A DNA stretch of 64,000 nt, taken from contig NZ_JAMXMX010000021.1 of the NCBI RefSeq assembly GCF_024055725.1, positions 62,001 to 126,000 on the forward strand, given 5' to 3'. The position numbers and the translations under genes were made by a program. The notes below the pieces were generated by a model. The model had not been told where the DNA came from, searched no databases, and worked only from the letters and a program-made list of their open reading frames with translations. This DNA comes from Actinoallomurus spadix (GTDB taxonomy: Bacteria; Actinomycetota; Actinomycetes; Streptosporangiales; Streptosporangiaceae). Each line of letters opens with the position of its first letter. Position 1 is the first letter of the stretch. This document shows, piece by piece, positions 8,646-19,622 of this stretch.

Positions 8646-9641
8646 GTGACCTCGGATCTGCGGGCGGCACCGGATCACGACCGGTTCACCGCCGAGACGG
8701 AGCGGTTCCGCCGGGAGCTGCTGGCGCACTGCTACCGCATGGTCGGCTCGGCGCACGACGCCGAGGACCTGGTGCAGGAGAGCTACCTGCGGGCGTGGCG
8801 GTCCTACTCCGGATTCGAGGGCCGGGCATCGATCCGGTCCTGGCTCTACAAGATCGCCACCAACGTCTGCCTGAAGGCGTTGCAGCCGCGTCCGATCCGG
8901 GTGCTGCCCTCAGGTCTGGCAGGCCCGTACGACGGACCCGACCGGTCGCCGAGTCCCATCGCGCCGGGCGAGGTCTCGTGGCTGGAACCGCTGCCGGACG
9001 CATGGATCGCCCCGCCCGCCGACGATCCGGCCGCGGTGGTGATCGAACGCGAATCGCTGCGGCTGGCGCTCATCGCCGGCCTGCAGCACCTGCCCGCCCG
9101 CCAGCGCGCGATCCTCATCCTGCGCGAGGTGCTGGCGTTCTCGGCGGCCGAAACCGCGGAGATCCTCGACACCACCACGGCGGCGGTCAAGAGCGGTCTG
9201 CAGCGCGCCCGTGCCCGGCTGGACGAGTTGGAACCACGGCCCGAGGAACTGCTCGAACCGACCGACCAACGGGCACGCGCGCTCCTCGACGGCTACATCG
9301 CGGCCTTCGAACGCTCCGATCCCCGCCTGCTGGAACAGGTGCTGCGCACGGACGCCACGCTGGAGGCGACGCCGTTCCGCGAATGGCAGGCCGGCCGGGC
9401 GAGGTGCGTCCACCTGCTCGAGGCGTACGTGCTGGGCGCACCGGGCGACTGGCGGATGGTCCCCACCACGGCCAACGGCCAGCCCGCCGCCGTCGTGTAC
9501 CACCGGGATGCGGACGGCGCGCTCCGGGCCGACGGCGCCGTCGTGCTGGCCCCCACCGCCACCGGCGTCTCCCGCGTGGTCAAATTCCATGATCCCGCGC
9601 TGGCCGCGACGTTCGGCCTCCCGGACGTGCTCGCGCGCTGA
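8646..9641 (+). CDS. ECF sigma factor with C-terminal SnoaL-like domain
   Basis: RNA polymerase sigma factor of the extracytoplasmic-function class, 331 residues. Seen: region 2 (HCYRMVGSAHDAEDLVQESY, then IRSWLYKIATNVCLKAL), region 4 (LPARQRAILILREVLAFSAA, then AVKSGLQRAR) and, from about residue 205, an NTF2/SnoaL-like domain (LLDGYIAAFERSDPRLLEQV). This layout matches the SigG/SigX5 group (TIGR02960), in which the extra domain is thought to replace a separate anti-sigma factor. Consistent with that, no anti-sigma gene is adjacent: glnD converges on it from the right. The start is GTG at 8646. The signal and regulon are unknown. Confidence 0.9.
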   Translation: MTSDLRAAPDHDRFTAETERFRRELLAHCYRMVGSAHDAEDLVQESYLRAWRSYSGFEGRASIRSWLYKIATNVCLKALQPRPIRVLPSGLAGPYDGPDRSPSPIAPGEVSWLEPLPDAWIAPPADDPAAVVIERESLRLALIAGLQHLPARQRAILILREVLAFSAAETAEILDTTTAAVKSGLQRARARLDELEPRPEELLEPTDQRARALLDGYIAAFERSDPRLLEQVLRTDATLEATPFREWQAGRARCVHLLEAYVLGAPGDWRMVPTTANGQPAAVVYHRDADGALRADGAVVLAPTATGVSRVVKFHDPALAATFGLPDVLAR

Positions 9642-9675
9642 CCCGCGGACCCGGCCCCTGTCCGTCCGCCATCGC

Positions 9676-12108
9676 TCACCGGATCACTTCGAGGACGGCC
9701 TCGCGGATCGTCTCCCGCAGGACACGGTCGGCGAGCGGGCGCCCCTCGCCGTCCACGACGTAGAAGACGTCGACGGCCTCCGCGCCGAGCGTCTCCACCC
9801 GGGCGGCGCGCACCTGCACGCCGCAGGAGCCGAGGGCGTGCCCGATGCGCCACAGCAGGCCGGGCCGGTCGTGGGCGCGCACCTCCATGACGGTCGCGGT
9901 GTCGGAGGCGTCGTCGAGGAGGATGACGCGCGGCGGGGGCACCGGGACGCCCTTGCGGGGCCGGTACGACCGGGCGCGGCGCTCCAGCCGGGCCGCGACG
10001 TCGAGCCGCCCGGCGAGGACGCGCCGGAGGTCGGCCTCCAGCGCGGCGGGGTCGGGACCGGAGCCGTACTCGGGGACCGCGAGGAACTCGAGCACGGCCG
10101 TGTCCGCCTGATCGCCGCGCTCGCCCACCACGCCGGGCTCCGTACGGCCGCCTGACCGATCGGTCTCCCGGTGTCCGTCCACCTCACCGGCCTCCGTACG
10201 AGCGCCCGGCCGGGCGGGCTCCGCTCCGGCGGCCGTGGCCCAGGACGCCGTACGGGCTCCGCGGACGGCGAGGCGGTGCAGCGCGAGCACGCCGGCCGCC
10301 TGCCAGAGCAGACCGGGACGGTCGGGCGCCACCACCGTGATCCGGGACCCGGCGACCCGCACGGCGCCACCACCGTGGCGGGCGAGGGCCAGCTGTTCGG
10401 GGGCCGGGTCGGGTGCCACGGGTGGCGGCGCTCCGGCGAGCACGGCGGCGACGCGCCGGGCCAGCTCCGCGACCAGGCGGGCCTTCCACGCGCCCCAGGC
10501 CGCCGGCCCGGTCGCCTGGCCGTCCGCGACGGCGAGGGCGGCGAGCGTCTCGAGCACGACCGGGTCCCCGACGGCCTCGGCCACCGTCTCGATGGTGACG
10601 GGGTCGTCGAGGTCGCGGCGGGTCGCGGTCTCGGGCAGCAGGAGGTGGTGGCGGACGATGGACTCCAGCGCCCGTACGTCGGCGGCGTCGAAGCCGAGGC
10701 GCCGGCCGAGGTCGCGGGCCATGACCGCGCCGGTGCGGGAGTGGTCGCCGGGCCAGCCCTTGCCGATGTCGTGCAGCAGGGCGCCGACCAGCAGGAGGTC
10801 CGGCCGGGCCACGTCGCGGGTGTGGGCGGCCGCGCGGGCGGCCGTCTCGACGAGGTGCCGGTCCACGGTGTAGGTGTGCACGGGGTTGCGCTGCGGCCGG
10901 TTCCGGACGCGCTCCCAGTCGGGCAGGAGCCGGACGATCAGGCCGGCCTGGTCGAGCGCCTCCCACACCCCGACCGCGGGCGGCCCGGCCCCGAGGAGGG
11001 TCACCAGCGCGTCGCGGGCGTCCGGCGGCCACGGGTCGGGGAGCGGCCCCGTCTCTCTCGCCAGGCGCTCGACGGTCGCCGTGGCGAGCGGCAGGCCCGC
11101 CTGCGCGGCCGCGGCGGCGGCGCGGAGCACGAGCACGGGGTCCTTGCGTGCGTCGGCGCCCAGCGCGAGGACGACCTCGCCGTCCTGCTCGACGACGCCG
11201 TCGGCGAGCGGCCTGCGGACGGGACGGCCCGGCGGGGAGCAGAAGCGGGCCACCGTCCGCCAGACCTGGTCGGCGGCGTAGGTGATCGTGCGGGCGGCCT
11301 CGGCGACCGCGCGCAGGAGGGCGTGCGCGTCCAGGAGTCCCAGGGCGGCCGCCACGGCGTCCTGCTCCTGCAGGACGAGGCGGTCACCCCCACGACCCGT
11401 GTGCCGGTGCAGGGCGTGCCGGACGTCGAGCAGCAGGTCGTAGGCCGCCTTGACCGCGTCCGTGGGGCCGGGCGCCACCCAGGCCGCCGCGACCGCCTGG
11501 ATCGCGTGAACGTCGCGCAGCCCGCCGTGGGACTCCTTCAGGTCGGGTTCCAGCAGGAAGGCCAGCTCCCCGTAGCGGTCCCAGCGGGACCTGGCCATCT
11601 CGCGCAGCTCCGGGAGCCGCCGCCGGGCGTCCGCCCGCCAGTCCGCGAGCACCGTCTCACGCAGTTCCCGGGTGAGGACCGGGTCACCGGCGACGTGCCG
11701 GGCGGAGATCAGGCCGAGCGCGGCCTTCATGTCCTCCCGGGCGACGGCGCGCGCCTCCTCGGGGGTGCGCACCGAGTGGTCGAGCCGCAGGCCGGAGTCC
11801 CAGATCGGGTACCAGAGACGGTCGGCGAGCGCGGACACGTCGGGCCGGTCCCGGTGCAGGAGGACCAGGTCGAGGTCGCCGCCCGGGGTGAGTTCCTCCC
11901 GCCCGTGGCTGCCGACGGCGACCAGGGCGACGCCGGACTCGGCGCCGAGCAGCCGGGCCAGTTCGCGGTCCAGGTCGCGGGCGCGCTCGGCCCGTGCCGC
12001 CCCGAGCACGGCACGGGCCTCGGCGGTCGCCGGCGGCCCGGGGAGGGCACGGCCCGGCAGGGCGACCCCGCCCGCCGGGCCGTGCGCCTCCCCGATCACG
12101 TCCGCCAC
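9676..12108 (-). CDS. glnD: GlnD, PII protein (uridylyl/adenylyl)transferase and removing enzyme
   Basis: Bifunctional nitrogen sensor, 810 residues, that modifies and demodifies PII according to glutamine. Seen: nucleotidyltransferase domain with VGSHGREELTPGGDLDLVLL (about residues 60-85), a central helical domain, an HD domain with GALLHDIGKGWPGDHS, and two C-terminal ACT-type segments (VVAPDRPGLLWQAAG and RAHDRPGLLWRIGH). In Streptomyces the enzyme adenylylates rather than uridylylates PII; which applies here cannot be told from sequence. The start lies two bases after the glnK stop, so it is the last gene of amtB-glnK-glnD. A low-complexity Ala/Gly/Arg insert between the ACT domains (about residues 640-690) is unusual in length. 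Confidence 0.95.
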   Translation of the reverse strand: MADVIGEAHGPAGGVALPGRALPGPPATAEARAVLGAARAERARDLDRELARLLGAESGVALVAVGSHGREELTPGGDLDLVLLHRDRPDVSALADRLWYPIWDSGLRLDHSVRTPEEARAVAREDMKAALGLISARHVAGDPVLTRELRETVLADWRADARRRLPELREMARSRWDRYGELAFLLEPDLKESHGGLRDVHAIQAVAAAWVAPGPTDAVKAAYDLLLDVRHALHRHTGRGGDRLVLQEQDAVAAALGLLDAHALLRAVAEAARTITYAADQVWRTVARFCSPPGRPVRRPLADGVVEQDGEVVLALGADARKDPVLVLRAAAAAAQAGLPLATATVERLARETGPLPDPWPPDARDALVTLLGAGPPAVGVWEALDQAGLIVRLLPDWERVRNRPQRNPVHTYTVDRHLVETAARAAAHTRDVARPDLLLVGALLHDIGKGWPGDHSRTGAVMARDLGRRLGFDAADVRALESIVRHHLLLPETATRRDLDDPVTIETVAEAVGDPVVLETLAALAVADGQATGPAAWGAWKARLVAELARRVAAVLAGAPPPVAPDPAPEQLALARHGGGAVRVAGSRITVVAPDRPGLLWQAAGVLALHRLAVRGARTASWATAAGAEPARPGARTEAGEVDGHRETDRSGGRTEPGVVGERGDQADTAVLEFLAVPEYGSGPDPAALEADLRRVLAGRLDVAARLERRARSYRPRKGVPVPPPRVILLDDASDTATVMEVRAHDRPGLLWRIGHALGSCGVQVRAARVETLGAEAVDVFYVVDGEGRPLADRVLRETIREAVLEVIR

Positions 12109-12110
12109 GC

Positions 12111-13879
<1,769 letters not shown>

Positions 13880-13934
13880 GCGGTCGTCCCTTCGGTGAGG
13901 TGGTCGATACTGCTCTGGAGCTTCGAGCAGCGCG

Positions 13935-14009
13935 GTTTCACCGACGGGGCATGAGTGTTTCGGCGGTGTGAAACCCTGCGAGCCGGTGTTTCAGGTGTGT
14001 TTCGGTTTC
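13935..14009 (-). promoter_or_regulatory. GlnR-like half-site cluster upstream of amtB
   Basis: Six GTTTC/GAAAC half-sites occur at 13935, 13957, 13970 (inverted), 13988, 13999 and 14005, several about 11 bases apart. Actinobacterial GlnR recognises paired GTnAC/GAAAC elements with this kind of spacing before amtB. This covers the middle of the 329-base gap 13880-14208; the rest of that gap, before the STAND-LuxR gene, shows no gene. Confidence 0.6.
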
Positions 14010-14208
14010 CTCACTTAATATGACCAAAAATCGGTACGCCCCGTGGCTCGCGAGTCCATTCCGTCACTCCGGTCCCCGCGGCACCGCGTCCCGGCCCGTG
14101 GGACCGGGCCCGAAGGTCACCCCACGGGGACGGCGCACGTACGCTGTGACCTGGACCGTCATTCCGGAGCGACGGGTGTCGCGCCGGTCTCGGTCCCGAG
14201 GCGAGAAC

Positions 14209-16581
14209 ATGACGGGGGCATCCGAGACCACCCGGCCCGGACAGATTCACGGCGTCCCGGCCGAGGTGACGAGTTTCGTCGGGCGTCGGCACGAGGTGGC
14301 CGAGGTCAGACGGCTCCTGTCGATCTCCCGACTCGTCACGCTGTGCGGCGTCGGCGGAGTCGGCAAGACCCGCCTGGCCGCCCGCGTGGGCACGCTGGTC
14401 CACCGGGCGTTCCCCGACGGCGTGTGGCTGGTCGAACTCGCCGCGCTGAACGATCCCGGCCTGCTGGTCCCGGCGGTGTGCGAGGCCCTGCGAATCCCCG
14501 ATCGTTCGGTCCGTCCGCCGCTGCGGATGCTGATCGACCACCTGGAGGACGCGCAGGCCCTGCTCATCCTGGACAACTGCGAGCACCTGGTGGGCGAGTG
14601 CGCGGTCCTGGCCGAGGCGCTGCTGCGCTCCTGCCCCGGCCTGCGGATCCTGGCCACCAGCCGCCAGTCCCTCGGCATCGCCGGCGAGCAGACCCTGTTC
14701 GTCCCCAGCCTGCCGGTGACCGGTCACGCGGTCGCCGGCTCCCACTCCATCGTCGTCGGTGACGCCGTACGGCTGTTCGCCGAGCGCGCCGAAGCCGTCG
14801 TCCCCGGCTTCACCCTCACCGAGGACAACCGCGAGACCGTCGAACGCATCTGCCGCCGCCTCGACGGCCTGCCGCTGGCCATCGAACTGGCCGCCGTACG
14901 CCTGCGCGCCCTGTCGGTCCACCAGCTCCTCGCCCGCCTCGACGACCGCTTCCGCCTCCTCACCTGCGGATCCCGCACCGACCTCCCCCGCCACCAGACC
15001 CTCAGCGCCCTCATCGGCTGGAGCTACGGCCTGTGCACCGCACCCGAACGCCTCCTCTGGCAACGCGCCTCGGTCTTCTCCGGCGGCCTGGACCTCGAAG
15101 CCGCCGAAACCGTCTGCGCCGGCGACGGCATCGCCCGCGAGGACATCCTCGAACTCGTCATCGGACTCGTCGACAAATCCGTCCTCCTCCGCGAAGAACA
15201 CTCCGGCACCGTCCGCTACCGCCTCCTGGAGACCATCCGCCAATACGGCCACGAACGCCTCACCGCCTCCGGCGACCAGCCCCGCGTCCAACGACGCCAC
15301 CGCGACCACTACCGCGACCTCACCGCCCGCGCCGAACACGAATGGTTCGGCCCCGCCCAGATCGCCTGGTTCGACCGGCTGCGCACCGAACACCCCAACC
15401 TGCGCACCGCCCTGGAGTACTCCCTCGGCACGCCGGGCGAGAGCTCCGCCGGCCTGAGGATGGCCTCCGACCTGCTGTTCTACTGGATCGCGGCCGATCT
15501 CCTCAACGAGGGACGGCGATGGCTCGAGAAGCTGCTCGACACCGGCACCGACACCGGTGACTCCGCTCCGGCCGCCCGCGCCGCCGCCCTGTGCGTGCAC
15601 GCCCGGCTGGCCGTCCTCCAGGGCGACCTCGCGGCCGCCCGGCCGATGCTCCGGGAGAGCCGGGCCCTCGCACGTGACCAGCCGGTCGTCCTCGCCCAGT
15701 GCGAGTACGTCACGGGCCTCGCCGCGCTGATCAGGTCCGACCTGCACGGAGCCGTGGCCGTCCTGGAGGACGCGCTGACGCGCCACCGCGCGCTGTCGCA
15801 CGAGAAGGGTGTCGCCAACTCGTCGATGTACCTCGCCACGGCGTACTCCCTGCTCGGCCGTTCCGAGGAGGCCATCGCCCTGTTCGACGAGTGCCTGCGG
15901 CTCTGCGAGTCGAGGCAGGACCACTGGTTCCGCTCCTACGCGTTGTCCGTCTACGGGATCGAAATCTGGCGGCGGGGCGACCTCAAGCGCGCGACGGAGC
16001 TGGAGCAGCGCGCCATCCGCCTCAAGCAGCCGTTCGACGACCGTCTCGGCATGGCGCTGTGCGTGGAGGTCCTGGCCTGGATCGCCGCCGACGAGGGCGA
16101 CCCGGAGCGCGCCGCCCGCCTCCTGGGAGCGTTCCGGGAGATCCGGCGCGCGGTGGGCGGCCCCCCGTACGCGTACCTCGCCGGGTACCGCGAGCAGTAC
16201 GCGACGGCGATACGGGACCGCCTCACCGCCACCAGATTCGACGCGCTCTTCCAGGAGGGGGCCGGTCTCTCGCCGGCGGAGACGACGGCGTACGCGCTCA
16301 GGGAGGCCGAGGCCGAGACCGCGCCGGGCGCTCCCGCCGGGCGCGCCCTGTCGCCGCTGACGCGCCGGGAGACGGAGGTCGCCCGGCTGGTGGCGAAGGG
16401 GATGAGCAACAAGGAGATCGCCGCCGCACTCGTCGTCGCCCAGCGCACCGCGGAAGGTCACGTGGAGCGCATCCTGCGCAAACTCGGCTTCAGCTCCCGC
16501 GCGCAGATCGCCGCGTGGGTCGCGGAGCTCAACGAGGAGGCGCCCGGCTCCGAGCCCGGAGGCGCCCAGGGCCGCCGGTGA
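14209..16581 (+). CDS. STAND-type ATPase transcription regulator with C-terminal LuxR HTH
   Basis: A 790-residue regulator. Seen: an NB-ARC-like ATPase with Walker A GVGGVGKT (residues 47-54), Walker B LLILDNCEHL, sensor ILATSRQSLG and the GLPLAIELAA motif; a long helical TPR-like middle; and a C-terminal LuxR DNA-binding domain (LSPLTRRETEVARLVAKGMS, then NKEIAAALVVAQRT). Such proteins oligomerise on ATP when a ligand or partner binds the repeats, then activate transcription. The ATG at 14209 begins shortly before the conserved TSFVGRRHEV; an upstream in-frame ATG at 14020 adds 63 Arg/Pro-rich residues unlike this family. A paralogue without the HTH lies at 19623-21701. The input signal is unknown. 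Confidence 0.9.
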   Translation: MTGASETTRPGQIHGVPAEVTSFVGRRHEVAEVRRLLSISRLVTLCGVGGVGKTRLAARVGTLVHRAFPDGVWLVELAALNDPGLLVPAVCEALRIPDRSVRPPLRMLIDHLEDAQALLILDNCEHLVGECAVLAEALLRSCPGLRILATSRQSLGIAGEQTLFVPSLPVTGHAVAGSHSIVVGDAVRLFAERAEAVVPGFTLTEDNRETVERICRRLDGLPLAIELAAVRLRALSVHQLLARLDDRFRLLTCGSRTDLPRHQTLSALIGWSYGLCTAPERLLWQRASVFSGGLDLEAAETVCAGDGIAREDILELVIGLVDKSVLLREEHSGTVRYRLLETIRQYGHERLTASGDQPRVQRRHRDHYRDLTARAEHEWFGPAQIAWFDRLRTEHPNLRTALEYSLGTPGESSAGLRMASDLLFYWIAADLLNEGRRWLEKLLDTGTDTGDSAPAARAAALCVHARLAVLQGDLAAARPMLRESRALARDQPVVLAQCEYVTGLAALIRSDLHGAVAVLEDALTRHRALSHEKGVANSSMYLATAYSLLGRSEEAIALFDECLRLCESRQDHWFRSYALSVYGIEIWRRGDLKRATELEQRAIRLKQPFDDRLGMALCVEVLAWIAADEGDPERAARLLGAFREIRRAVGGPPYAYLAGYREQYATAIRDRLTATRFDALFQEGAGLSPAETTAYALREAEAETAPGAPAGRALSPLTRRETEVARLVAKGMSNKEIAAALVVAQRTAEGHVERILRKLGFSSRAQIAAWVAELNEEAPGSEPGGAQGRR

Positions 16582-16597
16582 TCCGGGCGGTCTCCGA

Positions 16598-17677
16598 TCA
16601 CCACCCGGCGGCGGAGACGGCCTGGAGGGCCGTGTGGCCGTCGCGGAGCAGGGCGACGGCCCGGGGGAAGTCCGTGAGCTGTTCGGCCAGCAGGTCCAGC
16701 GCCGGCGCGAGCGAGTGCGCGGGAACACCACGAGCGGCGAGGATGCCCGCGGTCCAGGTGATGAAGCGGGTGAACAGCCCGGCGTCGTCCAGGTACAGGG
16801 CGGCGCCAAGGAACTCGGTGACGTAGACGAGGTCCTCGGCGGTGTGCCGGCGCTGCCGGTCGTTGTAGCCGGCCATCGCCGGGAGGCGTTCCGGGAGCGC
16901 GGCGAGGACCGCCGTGGCGAGCCGGTGCGTGGTGCGGGTGACGAGGGTGTACTCCTGGTCGGCCAGGTGCGGCAGGTCGTTCAGGGGCTCGTGTGCGGGC
17001 GGCGGGACGTACGGCCGGGCGAGGATCTCCTCCAGGCGGACGGCCGCCGTACGGGCGTCGGGGGCCCAGGCGTCGGCGCCGAGCCGGTCGGCGTAGCGGC
17101 CACCGGGGCCGAACGCCGCCCCGCCGGCCATGACGGGGACACCCGCGGCCTGGGACGCGATGATCGCCGCGTGGGCGGCGGGCAGGCGGATGGGGATGGA
17201 GGACGACAGGGCCAGCGTGTCGGGGCGGGTGCGGTGCAGGTGATCGATCAGGTTGGGGACGGGCACGTGCGCGCCGAGGAAGTCCACCCACCGGCCTCGC
17301 AGCCGCAGCGTCTCCGCCAGCAGGCGGGCGGGCAGGGCGTGCCACTCCCCCTCGACGCACGCGACCGTGACCCGGCCCCGCCGCGGCCGCCGGGTCTCGT
17401 CGGGCCCGTGGTGGGCCAGGGCGGCGATGACGCGGTCGTTGATGGCCGTCGCGGTGTGCTCCTGGGTGACGCTGATCCGGTTGGCGGCCCACTCGGTACC
17501 CGCCTTCGCCTGGGCCGGCGCGATCACGTCGAGGAGGGCGGACTCGGCGTCCAGGCCCGCGTCCACCGCCGACAGCACGACGTCGGCGGCGGCGTACTCG
17601 TCGCCCTCGCGGACGGCGTCCCACAGCCGCGCGGACAGCGCCTGTGTGCGGACAGGGTCCGATTTCGAAGCGGTCAT
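16598..17677 (-). CDS. CarH/AerR-like B12-binding sensor without DNA-binding domain
   Basis: A 359-residue cobalamin-binding protein. Seen: a helical cap with the photoreceptor motif Wx9EH (W63, E73, H74), then a Rossmann B12 domain with ExHxxP (E111, H113), LALSSS near 157 and MAGGAAFG near 184, matching the DxHxxG...SxL...GG pattern except that the first Gly is Pro. In Thermus CarH the same Trp/Glu/His cap adenosylcobalamin and His177 is the lower ligand; the His that follows the Trp there is Ala64 here. No MerR helix-turn-helix is present. A C-terminal helical domain (about 225-359) may bind a partner. Its ATG overlaps the stop of the upstream SpoIIE phosphatase, so both are made together. 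Light or B12 sensing is inferred. Confidence 0.82.
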   Translation of the reverse strand: MTASKSDPVRTQALSARLWDAVREGDEYAAADVVLSAVDAGLDAESALLDVIAPAQAKAGTEWAANRISVTQEHTATAINDRVIAALAHHGPDETRRPRRGRVTVACVEGEWHALPARLLAETLRLRGRWVDFLGAHVPVPNLIDHLHRTRPDTLALSSSIPIRLPAAHAAIIASQAAGVPVMAGGAAFGPGGRYADRLGADAWAPDARTAAVRLEEILARPYVPPPAHEPLNDLPHLADQEYTLVTRTTHRLATAVLAALPERLPAMAGYNDRQRRHTAEDLVYVTEFLGAALYLDDAGLFTRFITWTAGILAARGVPAHSLAPALDLLAEQLTDFPRAVALLRDGHTALQAVSAAGW

Positions 17678-19365
17678 CGCCGGATCTCCTCATCGTTCGC
17701 GCGCCGCACCGCCGCCGTGGGGGAACCGGTGTGCGGTCCGCTGATCGCCACGACGGCCATGTCGTCGTGGTCCCGGTTCCCCGCCCATTCCGCCGCGAGC
17801 ATCTGCACCCGCTCCACCACGGCCTCGGCCGGCATCCCCCCGCATTCGGACAGCGCGTCCTTCAACCGCTCCTCACCGAACATGACGTCACCGAGCGGCC
17901 CGCCGCGCGCCTCGGTGATGCCGTCGGTGTACAGCACGCACGTCTCCCCGGGCCCCAGATCGACCCGGACGGTGGTCGCGTGGACGTCGGTCATGGCGCC
18001 GATCAGGGAACCGCGGGTGGGAGCCTCCTCGACGACGCCGCCGGAGCGCACGATCAACGGCGGTGGATGCCCCGCGCTGGTCAACCGCAACCGCACCCGG
18101 TCACCGTCCCGCACCGCGGACGCGAGCACCAGCGTGGCGAACCGGGTCGACTCCGTGGTGAGCAGTGCCGCGTTGAGCAGGGACAGCAGGCGGTAGTGGT
18201 CGCCCGCCACGGGCAGGAGCGCCCGCAGCATGTTCCGGATCTTGAAGGTGGTGACCGCCGCCTCCAGGCCCTTGCCGCACACGTCACCGAGGATCACGAG
18301 GGACTCGGCGCCCTCGTCCTCACCGGGATGCACGTCGTAGAAGTCACCGCCGATCAGCTCGCTGCGCACCGACGCGCGGTACCCACCGGCGATGTCCACA
18401 CGGTGGACGCGGTGCAACTGGGGCGGCAGCATCTCACGCGTGAGGATGGTCATCACCTCCGTCCGCTCGGCGTAGGCGCGGGCCGCCGACAGCGCCGCGC
18501 CCGCCCGCGCCGCGAACAACCGGGCGAAGACCTCGTCGTTCCGGCTGAACCCGGACTCGTCGCCACGGCGGAGCAGGATCAGCGCGCCCTCGGGGATGCC
18601 GTGCCCGGGCAGTGGGGTGACCACGACCGCGCCGACCGGCCCGTCGAACTCTTCCGGCACGGCCCACGAGGGCAACCCGCCAGGGTCGATCCAGCGGGAG
18701 GAAGTCGGCGGAAAACCCTGCAGCGCCTCGGTCAATCCGGGCACCTCGGCGGAGTCGTCCGGCACCGTACGGCGGTGGACCGTGCCACCGCGAAGGGCGA
18801 AGACCGCCGGCAGCCGCTGTCGTGAAGCCGCGGGCAGGATGACGACCGCGTCGGCCAGATGCTCGGCCGCCAGCCGCGCCGTGACCTCCAGGCACCGGTC
18901 GACGGTGAGCGCCGACAGCATGGCGTACGACTCGTCCGCGAGGAGTGCCGTGCGCCCTCGCTCCCTGGACAGAGCGATCTCCGCCTGCCGCCGGTCGGTG
19001 TCCTCGACCAGCCACCAGGCCGTGTCCCCGTCCGGTGTCCGGGTCGGAAGGGCGTCGAAGCTCCGTTCCCCCACCCGGCCCCACACCGGTTCGCCCTCGG
19101 CCCCGGACGCCGCCGCGGTGCGGTGCGCCTCCGCGAGCCACCCGGGCATCATCGCGCCGAGGCTCGCCCCCGGCTCCGCGCGCGGGAACAGCCGGGCGGC
19201 GGCCTCGTTGAGCTCGAGCACCCGGCCGCCGGCGTCGGCCACCACCACCGGGCACGGAGCGGCTTGCCACAGCGCGCCGGCGGCCCGCTCCTGGCCGGGC
19301 CGGTCCTTCGAAGGAACGCCGGTAACGTCCACGTGCCAGACCCGCGGTCTCGCGGGTCTTCCCAC
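17674..19365 (-). CDS. PAS-GAF SpoIIE-family PP2C serine phosphatase
   Basis: A 563-residue cytosolic phosphatase, of the kind that dephosphorylates STAS anti-anti-sigma proteins. Seen: an N-terminal PAS-like domain (PVVVADAGGRVLELNEAAAR, about 35-110), a GAF-like domain (about 140-310) and a C-terminal SpoIIE catalytic domain with metal-binding motifs IGGDFYDV, LGDVCGKGLEAAV, LYTDGITEARGG and DHDDMAVVAI; all key Asp are present, so it should be active. The start is GTG at 19365 just after GGAGAAG; a second GTG at 19332 is possible. The stop overlaps the ATG of the B12-binding gene (ATGA). No STAS protein, RsbW kinase or sigma factor is adjacent, so the target is unknown. Confidence 0.92.
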   Translation of the reverse strand: MGRPARPRVWHVDVTGVPSKDRPGQERAAGALWQAAPCPVVVADAGGRVLELNEAAARLFPRAEPGASLGAMMPGWLAEAHRTAAASGAEGEPVWGRVGERSFDALPTRTPDGDTAWWLVEDTDRRQAEIALSRERGRTALLADESYAMLSALTVDRCLEVTARLAAEHLADAVVILPAASRQRLPAVFALRGGTVHRRTVPDDSAEVPGLTEALQGFPPTSSRWIDPGGLPSWAVPEEFDGPVGAVVVTPLPGHGIPEGALILLRRGDESGFSRNDEVFARLFAARAGAALSAARAYAERTEVMTILTREMLPPQLHRVHRVDIAGGYRASVRSELIGGDFYDVHPGEDEGAESLVILGDVCGKGLEAAVTTFKIRNMLRALLPVAGDHYRLLSLLNAALLTTESTRFATLVLASAVRDGDRVRLRLTSAGHPPPLIVRSGGVVEEAPTRGSLIGAMTDVHATTVRVDLGPGETCVLYTDGITEARGGPLGDVMFGEERLKDALSECGGMPAEAVVERVQMLAAEWAGNRDHDDMAVVAISGPHTGSPTAAVRRANDEEIRR

Positions 19366-19622
19366 CTTCTCCCCCGGTCGGAACGGCGCCCTGGGACGAC
19401 CGTCCCCTCCTCGCGGCGTCGAGACCGCCTCTTTGCCACACTAGTGCCGCGTCAAGCGAGGCCGGTCCGTGCCCGTACGCGGGGCAAGGTCGCGGCCGCG
19501 CTCGGTGGTCACCCGGCGGCTTGCGGACGGGCCGGCGCGGCGCACGCTGCGTAGACTCGGGTTCGGGCCCCCGCTCGCGCACCGCGGCGCGGGCCGCGGG
19601 ACTCGGTGAAGAGGCTCACGAT

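Noticed and set aside
14011-16809. 932-codon open frame opposite the STAND-LuxR gene
   Set aside because: The + strand encodes clear ATPase and HTH motifs; the opposite frame has none and is a GC artefact.
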